A DNA stretch of 64,000 nt from Pseudofabraea citricarpa (lineage: Eukaryota > Ascomycota > Leotiomycetes > Helotiales > Dermateaceae), in assembly GCA_029641185.1 (NCBI GenBank), contig JAPWGK010000001.1:1376501-1440500 (forward strand), in the 5' to 3' direction. Every line of letters starts with the position of its first letter. Position 1 is the first letter of the stretch. A model generated the notes under the pieces. The model had not been told where the DNA came from. It did no database searches and was given only the letters and a program-made list of their open reading frames with translations. This document shows, one piece after another, positions 1-9,945 of this stretch. Made by a program: the position numbers and the translations under genes.

Positions 1-2
1 TG

Positions 3-227
3 TTCGCTTATACTCCAGAAGTCTTCCCGGCTCCAAACAGAGGTTCAGCTACGGGCATTGCCAGCTTCTTGAACCGTATCGGGGGTCTTTGTGCACCAAT
101 TCTAGCAGCCAATATCCCCGGTGCGAATCCCAATGCACCGGTCTATGTCAGCGGTGCTTTGATCCTCGCAGCTTCCGTCGCCATGGCATGCTTGCCAATT
201 GAGACGAGGGGGAAGCATTTCTTGTAG
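3..227 (+). CDS. MFS transporter, C-terminal fragment (partial)
   Basis: The gene enters from the left edge already in frame and ends at a TAG at 225-227, so only the last 74 residues are visible. They contain the late transmembrane region of a major facilitator: an FAYTPEVFP segment, RGSATGIASF leading into a helix, GGLCAPILAANIPG, then a final hydrophobic helix and the tail PIETRGK. The TPEVFP...RG...G.A...NR.GG pattern and the PIETRGK ending are typical of the fungal sugar/metabolite transporter branch related to SV2-like carriers. No intron is seen in this part. Substrate cannot be judged from the fragment. Family assignment is secure; everything upstream is outside the window. Confidence 0.85.
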   Translation, partial: FAYTPEVFPAPNRGSATGIASFLNRIGGLCAPILAANIPGANPNAPVYVSGALILAASVAMACLPIETRGKHFL

Positions 228-995
228 ATGACAGGGTCTTGTACAGTAAACTATTTGAGCCAAGGGTGTTTAGAGGTGTGAAAGATGAATGTTCGTACAT
301 CGCATCTACTCACAACAGAGCCCTGTACATGCTTTAAAATATTAACTTAGCTTGTAATAATATCATTCAAAGCTGCTACAGTATCGAGTGAGACACTAAA
401 ATACATGCAATCTCGCGCGTGAAATTGACCAAGCTGTTATGATAGATACTAGGTAGGGCCGGGGGATCACTGGGACTGGGACTGGGGCTGGGGCTGGGGC
501 TTGAGGCTTGCTCGCTTGGGCTGACAGGTGCCGAAGCCGTCTTGGGCGTTCGATGTGCGATATGCGATGTGCGATGACGAAAGAAGCAACCCCACCCCAC
601 CAGAACTTGTACAGTACTTACGGTACTGTACTGTGAGGGATCATCTTGCCTTGCCGCATTCTTTTTGCAGAGGCAGAGGCTCCCGTCCTCCGCGGCTGGA
701 ATCGCATGAGCTTAGTAGCTCACCATGAGCATCAGCATGGGCATCAGAGCTCCTGCATCCCAAACCCATATCGCATTGCTAGCCCGAATGAGGCAAGGAA
801 GGCAGAGGAGGCGGGTTACGGCAACGCGCAGCGCCCAGGCAACAAAAACCAAACGAGGCTGAGGCCCAACCAAGCCTTACTCGAAGTGACATCCGATATA
901 CCCATTCTTCTTCACAGCAGCAAACCAGTATAACCATTTGCATTGCATTATCGAGGAGAGCGCGAAACCCTGGTCTTCGCACCCCCCCAGAAACC
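228..995. other. Intergenic: transporter 3' end and arrestin-gene promoter
   Basis: This 768-nt gap separates two plus-strand genes. It holds the 3' untranslated part of the transporter, a G-rich simple repeat (470-510) and the presumed promoter and leader of the arrestin gene. The open frames here run through repeats and have no recognisable protein character. Confidence 0.6.
470..510. repeat. CTGGGA/CTGGGG hexanucleotide microsatellite
   Basis: About seven imperfect copies of a 6-nt unit, first CTGGGA then CTGGGG. One strand is strongly G-rich. It lies in the spacer upstream of the arrestin gene. Confidence 0.8.
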
Positions 996-2598
996 ATGTC
1001 GGTCCGCATTCACCTCGATAACCAACACACCTACTACACAAATCTCGAGTTTATCAGTGGGAAGGTGATTCTGAGCTTGACCAAAGATGAGAATGTATCA
1101 GCTATCGTCGTCAAGCTGGAGGGCGAGAGCAAGACAGTCCTAATGCGTCCTGCGCTAGGACAGCCCGGAAGTGTCTATGGTGCCCAAAGACAGAATCAGC
1201 GGCAGCATTTGGCCTTGGAAAACCACAAGATCCTCTACAAAGCCCAGCAGGTCTGGCCCGATTTGGATCCCAGGAGTGGTGCAGCTATGGGATTGGCATA
1301 CACCGTACGACCAGGCACCCACGAATATCCCTTTCAATTCAAGATGCCCTTCAACAATGGCTGTTGGGATCCGCAGGCGCAACGGGAGGGCCCAACAACA
1401 GGAGGGCTTGCAGCACTAGGATTGGGTGGATTACAACAACTGCAATTCCAACACATCAAGAAGACCTTACCACCTTCGCTGACAGGCTTCCCGGGTGAAG
1501 CAGAGATTCGATATTATGTTAAGGTGACTGTGCAGAGGCCGTCACTTTTCAAGGAGAATCGAAGATCTGCAATTGGATTCAAGTTTCTTCCCGTTGAGCC
1601 TCCACGACCACCGCCAACAACGCATGAAGTCTTTGCACGACGCCCGCATACTTTTCAAGCAGGGTTAGCACCTGCCGTAAAGAAATCCATGTTCAAGAAG
1701 AAGCCGGTCGCGTTGTCAGATACAGCTCCCAAGGTTGAGGTGGATGCGCGGCTGCCGAGTCCTCCAATTCTTACATGTAATCAACCTGTACCTCTACGAA
1801 TTATTGGTAGGAAAACAAATGAGAGTCCTGAAATTGCTTTCGTGACCTCAATCTCGATTCATCTCTTTGGACATACAGAAGTTCGAGCTCATGATGTGTC
1901 GAGAACTGAAGTTAATACTTGGGTGCTCATGAGTTTGACAGCATTAGCTATTCCCATCACATCGCCTAGCGACAAAATTGGGACAGAGACTGTGATTGAT
2001 AGCAAGTATTGGGACCAGGTGCGGTTACCCAATACTGTAGCACCATCGTTCCAAACATGCAATATTAGTCGTCGTTACGAACTTGAGGTCCGAGTAGGAT
2101 TGGGTTATGGGGTCGTGGGAGATATCCAAGTAAGTGATTCGAATTACTTAATTGTTCTTTAGTAACACGGGCTAGCCACAATCCGTGATGCTTCCACTCC
2201 GATTCCAAGTCGATATCTTCTCAGGTATTTCGCCTCCAGCTGCACTTTTAGACGCCATGGCAGCTCGGCCAGTACCGCCAGTACCATCGACTGTCAACGT
2301 CCCCGTTACAGGACCATCTAGACCTCAAAGTAATGTACCAGCGTATGATGCTGCTTATCCTCCACAACTTAGTAGTACCGGCTCTGCTCCTGAGGATCTA
2401 CCTCCGCCCAGCTATGAGGACGCCATGGCCGAAGAGTTCACACAGCCGGATGGACCCAGACCTGCGTATAGTGGTGTAACTAATGAAAATGCTCCCAGTG
2501 ATGTGGGTGAAAAGGGAGGCCCTGCTGCACCTACAGCAGCAGCTACAGGGCCAAGAGAAGAAAAGGGCGAGCCGCCTAGTGGCCATACTGTTGTCTGA
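996..2598 (+). CDS. Arrestin-related trafficking adaptor (alpha-arrestin) with PPxY motif
   Basis: Two exons: 996-2129 and 2176-2598, joined by a 46-nt intron (GTAAGT donor, GGCTAG acceptor, phase 0), giving 518 residues. An earlier AG at 2161-2162 would put a stop first in frame, so 2175 is the likely acceptor. The N-terminal half (about 1-200) reads as an arrestin N domain, beginning with a beta strand and a SGKVILSL segment, and about 240-400 as the arrestin C domain with a conserved PLRI...F strand pattern. The proline-rich tail has a PPSY motif (residues 455-458) of the kind bound by WW domains of Rsp5/Nedd4 ubiquitin ligases. Known members (yeast Art/Aly, Aspergillus CreD, ApyA) direct membrane transporters to endocytosis. 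Which paralogue this is cannot be settled. It converges with the methyltransferase gene 154 nt downstream. Confidence 0.88.
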
Positions 2599-2752
2599 AG
2601 CAGGAAAACCAGGCGTTTTGTGTTATTATAGTTTAATGATATCCCCAACGATGAATTGTTTACTTCGTTTCCCCTCTTTTTAGGATTATGGGTGAGTCTC
2701 GTTCTTATACAATAAGGTTATTACAAGACATCGCTTATAATACAAGCAACCT

Positions 2753-4251
2753 TCATGGAGCACTTCTTTTCTTTCTTACAAAGCATATCCTAATCGGCAC
2801 TTTATCATCATAGAACGGACCCATTTGCAATTCCCTCTTCATAACGCCGAATTCCACCGGCTCCATTGCTAAGCCCGCCTTATCACAAGTATTGAAGAAC
2901 AATCCCATGGTCTTCTCATTCCTCTCGGTAGCTGCAATCAAAATTTCGGCTTTGGGATAGAGGTCAAGCAGCTCATTAAACGTGGCTACTAGTGGGATGT
3001 GGGCGGAAGCATCATATGTCACGTCGGCACCGAGAACCAAATCGATCTCGTTCCCTCCATTCCAAGCGGGTTCTTCGGTCCCGAGAAGTGGATGTCCCCA
3101 TTTCAACTCTTTCACTCGGATTTGTGACAGAGGCTCAGGAGTCATCGACTGCTCGAGGTCCTTCAGGTAGATGTTCGTCGGGAGACTGCTTACAATGTCT
3201 TCGCTTCCGTCAGTAGCGAGGAATTCTCGCGCCCCAAGGTACTTCATACATAGTATTGATAGATAGCCTGTCCCGGCACCGAGTTCAAGGATTGAGCACT
3301 CGCGAATGAGGGATGGGTGTGAGAGGAGGTAGGTCCCGAGATGCAGAGCGGCTTCCCAGGTTCGGAGACCCGTGGTTCCGGATGCGAACAATAGGTTACG
3401 TGATTCAAGAAGGCTGATAGTTGGGGACTCCGTGGTCGTCTCTGGACTTGGGCTTGCTGGTAGGCACAGCTGGGAGAGGCTGTAGGTTACGAAGCTCTTT
3501 TGTTGGGCGGATGCGACTTCGCTTGGCAAGGGCTCGAATAGGAGCTTGGAAAGCTGCGTCATCAGATTGTCGGAGATTCCCTGGTCATTCTGGTGTTAGG
3601 TTGCCTCTTCGACTTGAAAGTGACGTGTGACATGGTGTTGACTGCAATCTCTCGTGGAAGATTTGAGTTGAGAAAATAGAGGTGTTGACGAGAATCCTAT
3701 ATCAAGCTGTGTACCTGCAGAGTTCCAATATATTGCTTGTACTCTTGCTATATCTTTATACCAGGTTCCCTCAAATTTTATACCAACAACCTCTAGATCG
3801 CTTGATCTTATATAACCAACCCTCAATGAAAGGATCTCGACTTGACTGCATAGAACCTATGAAACTCTCCACCTACTTAGAGTGGTTGCCTCTATATGGG
3901 CCCATAATTCTGATGTAGGAACCAGTCACCAAAAAGCTGCTTTCAGTGGAATCCTGAGATGCGCAAGAAAATGAAGCCTTTGTTACATAACCCAAAGAAA
4001 AAATGAAATGAACTGCATACTTCTTCGTCCCAATTGACAACACTCTCCTCAATTCGCTTAGTAAGCTCTTTGAGCACACGAAGCTGATATCTCCCCGGAG
4101 GTTTATACTTCGCGCCACCATCTTCAGCGAATAGTCTGCTATATATTTCTTCTTGGAAACTCTCTTTCCGTAGATACTCCGCATCTGGCCATGAGAGGTT
4201 GTCGAGCTGTAGATACTGACTGCAGAATCTTTGTAGTTGACGCTTTTCCAT
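2753..4251 (-). CDS. efm3: Protein-lysine N-methyltransferase, EFM3/EEF2KMT (FAM86) type
   Basis: Two exons on the minus strand: 4251-4021 and 3589-2753, giving 355 residues. The split is phase 0 (donor GTATGC). The N-terminal exon (77 residues) resembles the FAM86 N-terminal domain, with the LSWPDAEYL pattern. The second exon is a seven-beta-strand class I methyltransferase: TTGLRTWEAA precedes motif I ELGAGTGY (residues 179-186), followed by an acidic motif II region and a GADVTYD motif. Yeast Efm3 and human EEF2KMT trimethylate a lysine of elongation factor 2; the length fits (human 330). The 431-nt intron is long for this genome, so an additional small exon is possible, and the second exon could alternatively begin at 3580. 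The gene is divergent from rps24 across about 290 nt. Confidence 0.82.
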
Positions 4252-4541
4252 TCTTTCTTGCTCAGACTCTGCGGCGTCTCTATGTTACCTGAGGATCATC
4301 GAATCCACCGTCAGCATAGAATTCAATGTTAATATTTGAGGGGAAGTGGCATGTCAGAAAACGGAAGAGAGTCGGGCCATTGATGTTGCCCTGGTCATGT
4401 GACGGAGTTGCGAAAATCGCTTAGCGCAAGACTAAACCCACTAAGCGAACTGAAAATCCACAACGCCCGAACCTCGAAATTCCCATATCCCGCCCGCAGA
4501 GACGACGACTTCTTTCCTTCCATCGACAAAACACAGCGAAG

Positions 4542-5134
4542 ATGGCCGACCAACCCGTAACATTGCGTACGCGCAAATTCGTAGGTTCTCCCCCATCGCA
4601 ATGCTCTATACAAGATGCTCGCCGTCGAAATTCTCTGGGTGGCTGGCTGACAGGTTTGGATTGTAGATTAGAAACCCGCTGCTTGGCCGAAAGCAGATGG
4701 TCGTCGACATCCTGCACCCAAGCCGCGCCAACATCTCCAAGGAGGAACTCCGAGGCAAGCTCGCTGAGATGTACAAGGCCAACAAGGATCAAGTCAACGT
4801 CTTCGGTCTCCAGACGCAATTCGGTGGTGGAAAGACGACTGGTTTCGCTCTCGTTTACGATTCCCCAGAGGCCTTGAAGAAGTTCGAGCCTCATTACCGC
4901 AAGGTCCGCGTTGGTGTTGCCACAAAGATTGAGAAGCCCAGCAGACAACAGCGTACGTTCCTCTTCGTGATTGTGTGGGATGGGATGGGACTTGCTTGGA
5001 TCTATCGAGATCTCTTATCATTGGAGTATTGTGCTGACATGAAGGGGTGATTAGGCAAGCAACGCAAGAACAGACAAAAGACTCTCCGAGGAACGGCAAA
5101 GGTTAAGGGCGCAAAGAAGAAGAAGGATGCTTAA
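4542..5134 (+). CDS. rps24: 40S ribosomal protein S24 (eS24)
   Basis: Three exons: 4542-4580, 4667-4952 and 5055-5134, giving 134 residues, the usual eS24 length. Exon 1 encodes only 13 residues, including VTLRTRKF. The junction restores the conserved [11 protein letters not shown] segment, and the second junction (phase 1, Arg codon split) restores [13 protein letters not shown] and the lysine-rich C-terminus. The core [14 protein letters not shown] is diagnostic of the family. The protein belongs to the small subunit body and takes part in pre-rRNA processing. The early intron just after the start is typical of fungal ribosomal protein genes. The start follows a pyrimidine-rich leader. Confidence 0.97.
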
Positions 5135-5763
5135 GCGATTCGCTGCTCCTTCGGTGTGGGACGGTGGAAATATGGCAATGGGAGGAAACTGGTGTTTAGC
5201 TGGTTTTCTTTTCGTGTTTGTAACGCAAAGCAAGCAAAAATTCTTCACGTACTTGGCTCTCTCCTGTTGTGTTCCAGGTGGAACAGGTGTTATGGGTCAC
5301 GTCAGGTCATAATGGCATGAAAAATCTCGATCTTCGAATCCTCCTCAGGACGGCCTACCATAACACAATCTCAATAAAGGCTGCTGTCATCCCTCCGAAT
5401 GTATTGCGCAGAATGTGTCAAGGATACAATGTGAATCTAAAATATCTTCCTTGGAGGCAAGGCCTGCAGTGTGAAGGATTGTGAGATATCTCTTTGTGTA
5501 TGTGGTGGCAAAATCTCTAAACTGAAGGTTTCATTGTTTTGGGTGCACAGGTAAGTTCACAAGATTGGTTTAGGGTGCATATGGTCATGAATTGAGACTG
5601 TCTGCTACATCTAGAAAGCAATTGACTTCTCAAGGTCTGCCCATCTCATCCCCAGGCAAACCCAATCTGGGTAGTAATATGATAATGAAGTCATGATCCC
5701 TTCAATCTTCAGCATCCATGAACTTTGGATTTCACCATGTCATGCTCAGCTTTCAAAGAGTAT
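5135..5763. other. Intergenic between convergent genes
   Basis: This is the 3' flank of rps24 meeting the 3' flank of the Lys/Pro-repeat protein gene. Short open frames occur but none has coding character. I see nothing else in it. Confidence 0.6.
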
Positions 5764-6873
5764 CTATGAAATTCTTGCGTCTCTAGAGCAAGTGTTGTTC
5801 CAGGAGTTCTTCAACTCTCTCCACTCCTTGTCGAGGCGAATTGCCAGCATATCAGTTCTTGGGGTGCGGCAATCCTTCATCTTGTCTCTAGATTCGAGCT
5901 TGAAGGCCTTCCATTCCTTGTGAAAGAGATTCCAGCAGTTTCTCCAGCCTCCGACGTCAGCCAACTGGTTGTCTTGAGAGTATAGCCAGTCCAGTTCCTT
6001 TCTGGTCTTTTGAATCTTAGAACGATACCAATCCCTATTTCTATTCCACTCGTCAATGCGGCTTGGGACTTGCACATTTTGCTCGGCCTCTTCCACCTTC
6101 ACAATTCCCCCTTCCTGCTCCGGATGGATGACCCCGTTTAAGAATTGGTTATAGCCTGCGGCCTAAAGTTAGAAAGCTCGACGAGAGAAGTACAGAGTGG
6201 TAGGGATGGAGGAAACAGCAATGCCGTTATTTTTCTTACCCTGGTCAGTATCTTCGTCGTCATCATCGTCGTCGTCAATACCAGTCATCTCGCTGAAAGT
6301 GCCAATCAACTCCTCCCTACCTCCCAAGCCAACGACAGAGTCCGAGCTAGCCTCAGCGGCGCCAAGCATGATCTGGACAATCTCCCTATCAAACTTCGAG
6401 AGATGTTTCAGCTGTCCCTCGTAGTTGTGGTTGTTCAGAACCAAATCCATGTCTTCCTCGGCACTCTTCTCGCCTTTGATCCCCAGACTACCACCAGCCG
6501 CGCTGAGTCGTGCAATGATGAACTCGCACAGATCTCGGATCTCCACTTCCAGCATCTGGTGGTGGTTGCTCTTGATGCTGACGTCTTGCAGCTTGCGGAT
6601 GATGATCTCCTCGGACATGTTGCCATACTGGGTCTGGAGTTCGCTGAGCGACAAGGTGGAGAACTCATGCATCAGCTGCTTCATGGAGGGGGCTGGCTTC
6701 TGGACTGGTTCTTGAACTGGTTTCAAGACTGCCTTCTTGACTGGCTTCTTGACTGGCTTCTTAACTGCCTTCTTGGCTGGCTTCTGAGCTGGCTTCTGGG
6801 TTGGGTTCGGGGCTGGTTTCTGGGCTCGCTTAGCGGCTTGAGCCTTGACGGCTCTCTTCACCTTGGGTGCCAT
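5764..6873 (-). CDS. Hypothetical protein with Lys/Pro/Ala-rich N-terminus and acidic tract
   Basis: Two exons: 6873-6240 and 6155-5764, giving 341 residues. The donor is GTAAGA; the acceptor GCAG at 6158-6156 is the one that keeps frame (phase 1, Gly codon). The first ~65 residues are a histone H1-like tail of repeated KKPVKK / QKPA units, probably a basic nuclear or nucleic-acid-binding tail (inference). A globular, probably helical part follows (about 66-195), then a run of seven aspartates (about 200-208). After the intron comes a Trp-rich helical stretch containing DEWNRNRDWYRSK and KEWKAFK. I do not recognise the family. A lineage-restricted gene is likely, since no conserved catalytic motif is visible. 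Confidence 0.68.
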
Positions 6874-8453
6874 CTTGTCGACGACTCGATTCGTGCGTCA
6901 GTTGGTGCTTCGCTTCTGTTCGATGCAGGTTAGTGCTCATATTGAAAGTGAGGCGCAAGAGAAACGCGTCGCTTACCCTACTCTGTTTGTCTCTCGGCGG
7001 AAAATACCTCCTAGGCACGCGTCGGTTGCCGAAGCTTGACTTCTGACCTTGACGAGGCGGTGTTTAGATCGAAGAATTCCGAAACCTCTTCCGTGGGACG
7101 CAAGATAAGTGCGGCTGCTGAAGCTTGATTCTTAACGTTAACGAGGCGATGCTTAGATCGAAGAATCCTAAAACCTCCTCTGTGAAGCGCAAGATAAGTG
7201 CGGTTATTGAGCTTTCCTCTGCCGCGCTCGTTAATTTTGCTTTCGCGGAAATTCAGAACTTATTAATAGTTAAACGCGTCAGAAGGTAGGACTTACTATC
7301 TCACCTCAGTCGGTGCGCAGGAATTCCTCTCTTTAACTGTGAGCAAAGGATAGAGAGGGTGTTGAGAGCAATTTGGAGTTTCGAAGTGTGGGTTAATAGT
7401 TAGGATTTAAACTCTTAACCTTTACACTAGGACGGGTAGTCTGGAGGAGCCAAACTCTTGGGGATAGCAGGGCGCTAGTAGTGGGCGAGAAAAGAGAAAG
7501 GCTAAGTGAATATGAAATCGCTCGTAGCGTGATTGCTTTTGAGGGTGCCTACCTAGTTATCAATTATAAAGTTTGTCTTAGTATCGATATTATTAACACT
7601 TTGCGATCTACAAATTCCCTCATCCGTTATCAGCAAAGACAAAAGACGACTTATTACTTATATATCCTTTCAGAATCCCTTGTAGCTTGGTCCGCAAAGT
7701 CGAGAGAGTGAGCGCTAGAGGTTTGTCTTGCTTCCCATTCAAGCAAGTATCCGCCACTATCCCTTATAAAACACCTTCTTTCAATCGCCGTTCTCGCGGA
7801 AAGCTAAGAAGACTAAGGCAACCAAGATGAACCATGCTCCTCTTTATATGTCTTGGCTTTAGCTTCTTCTTGCTTATCTATTAAACAGATTAGTATCTAT
7901 ATGTACTGCATGGTACAGCTTTCCAAATTGGGTAGGACGATAAGCGAACCCCTTTCAATACCAAGACCTCGCCTCGCTACCTACCTAGGTATATAATATC
8001 ACCACGCATACGTAATAGAAGAGCCAATTGAAGTGTGTGATAATTTTATGCTCTGGGTTGATTGTCCGCTTGGGAATCTGGGCTAGATGATACTATAACC
8101 AAAGTGAATAATGAACCTAAACTAGTATTAGACGGGTTGGAATCTAAGAAGCAACCCTTAAGTACAGGTTTATAGCTGTGAGGGGGTATATTAGATATTA
8201 TATTTTACATATTTATTGCTCGCAGTTAAGTCAAGATAACAGATCCTAATATCAGCTATATTGCCCAGTTCTCCAGGTTCAAATTTTAAGACTGTGTGCA
8301 TAAAAGAAACCACCCATCAGGTTTAATAGTCCTCACTCAGAATATGCAAAAACAGATAATAATTCATTCAGTTTAGGAGGTAAAAACTTTATGCTTGAGA
8401 CCATCCGATATACTCCCGGAACGCCAATCTTGACCCTTTTGCGGACACCCCCA
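6874..8453. other. AT-rich gene-free stretch with degenerate repeat
   Basis: This 1.6 kb between two minus-strand genes contains the promoter side of the repeat-protein gene, the mutated tandem repeat at 7031-7208, and then about 1.1 kb of AT-rich sequence with many stops in all frames. It looks like an old, mutated repeat insertion, but no transposase or reverse-transcriptase fragment can be read. The octamer ACCTAGGT occurs at 7983-7990. Confidence 0.55.
7031..7208. repeat. 89-bp tandem duplication, diverged by transitions
   Basis: Copy 1 is 7031-7119 and copy 2 is 7120-7208; both start with GAAGCTTGA and share AGATAAGTGCGG near the end. Aligned by hand without gaps they differ at 19 of 89 positions, and 18 of these are C/T or G/A transitions. 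This is the pattern left by repeat-induced point mutation. Confidence 0.85.
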
Positions 8454-9945
8454 TCACCGTCTGTCCCTATCAAAATCCCTTCGACGATCCTGTTCATATC
8501 TGTCACTGTCCCTGCCACCTCTGTCCCGCCCATCTCCTCTTCCCCGACGATCATCTCTAGAATCATATTGCCTTCTTCGGTCTTGAGGACTTCGACTTCT
8601 GCTTCTTTCCCTCTTTTCAGAGTCATACTTACCCTCTCTCTCGTGCCTCTTCCTCATCTCATCCTCGTCATAAACCATACCATACCGATCACGCTTCCTA
8701 TTATTGGAGTAATCGGCGGCTTTGTACTGCCTTTTCTTCTCTAAACCACTTACACCGCCGAAGCCACCACCACCAGTTCGTCGTTTTGAATTGGTTGCAT
8801 TGCGCCAGGTATCCGAAAGCTTGGATACACTCTGGGAGAAATCAACATGGATTCTGTGGTCATCGATCAAAACGCCTTGCATTTTGAAATATGCCTGCTC
8901 GCAAGATGCTTGGTCTTCATATTCAATAAAAGAGTACTGAAGAGAATCGCCTGTGCGTTTATCGCGAATGACCTCACACGAAAGTACCTTGCCAAACCGA
9001 CTGAATATTAACTCAAGATCCTCATCTGCAATAATATCAGCAATGTCTTCATGAATGGTAAAAGCATATTTATAGACGTACCTGTTGTAACCGGATTCAG
9101 TTTGCACACGAATAGCACATTCTCAGGAGGTTTGACTTCTGCGAAAGGAAGATCTCCAACCATTTCCAATGTCAATGCCTGTGCCCTGGCTTCTCGTTCT
9201 CTCCGCTGCTTTTCAACAGCCTCCGGGTCCGCATCATCATCAAGCTTATCATCCTCTCCAATCCTAACCGTAGCTAGCTGTGCTTTTGACGGTAGAGGGC
9301 TTTCTGGAGGTTCTACAAGTCCTGTAGGATCATCATATGGGTCATCCAAAATGACTGTGTGCTTTATTCGGATGTCTACCATTGGCCGGCCCTTTTCATC
9401 GCAAAATGCTTCATTGATTTTCTCAAGCGCATCGAAGCCTTCTACTACCTTTCCAAATATTGCCGCTTTATCGTCTAAGTAATCAAGATCATCTCCTAGA
9501 GTGATTATGAATTGACTGCCAGCAAGGCGTTCGTCGGGATCTCTTGATGATGGCGCAGTAGCCATGCTGACCGTACCCCTCTCCGCATGCTTCAATTTTG
9601 GATGAAATGGCGCCTTGAATGTCTTCTGCGAAGGCCCGTTTAGCACACCCCAAATCGAGCTTCCTCCATCGCTGCCTTGCGAGTCGGGGCCAATAGGATC
9701 GCCAGTCTGGAATGAGAAGTTCTTTTGGACGCTGTGTATCGGGGAGAAGTTGTAGTATTTGATTTTGCACAGCTTCAGGAAGCTAAATCAGCGTTGAGGT
9801 CTTAGCAACTATGTTTTCAGCTAATTGACAAGCAAGGGAGCATGGCAGGCTGGAATAGTACTCACTTTTCGCATAGTCTAGGCGTGTAGTCCACTAAAAG
9901 ATCAATGACGATATCGCCAGCCGAGGTCTCCAAAAGCACACTCAT
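8454..9945 (-). CDS. cyp6: Cyclophilin-type peptidyl-prolyl isomerase with RRM (PPIL4 family)
   Basis: Three exons: 9945-9866, 9782-9082 and 9025-8454, giving 450 residues. The first junction splits an Asn codon and restores [17 protein letters not shown]; the second (donor GTACGT, acceptor TTGCAG) restores [17 protein letters not shown]. Residues 1 to about 165 are a cyclophilin domain with DPERL-like [11 protein letters not shown]. About 246-330 is an RNA-recognition motif, with LFVCKL as RNP2 and SFIEYE as RNP1. The tail is rich in Arg-Asp and Arg-Ser. Human PPIL4 and fungal Cyp6 are nuclear and linked to splicing and RNA polymerase II. The whole architecture matches this family, so the assignment is firm. 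The start is the first in-frame ATG and gives the family's MSVLLETS N-terminus. Confidence 0.95.

Noticed and set aside
6145..6933. Plus-strand frame of 262 codons with LLDWLLDWLLN repeats
   Set aside because: It is the antisense of the Lys/Pro-repeat exon; the Leu/Trp repeats are produced by the repeated codons on the other strand.
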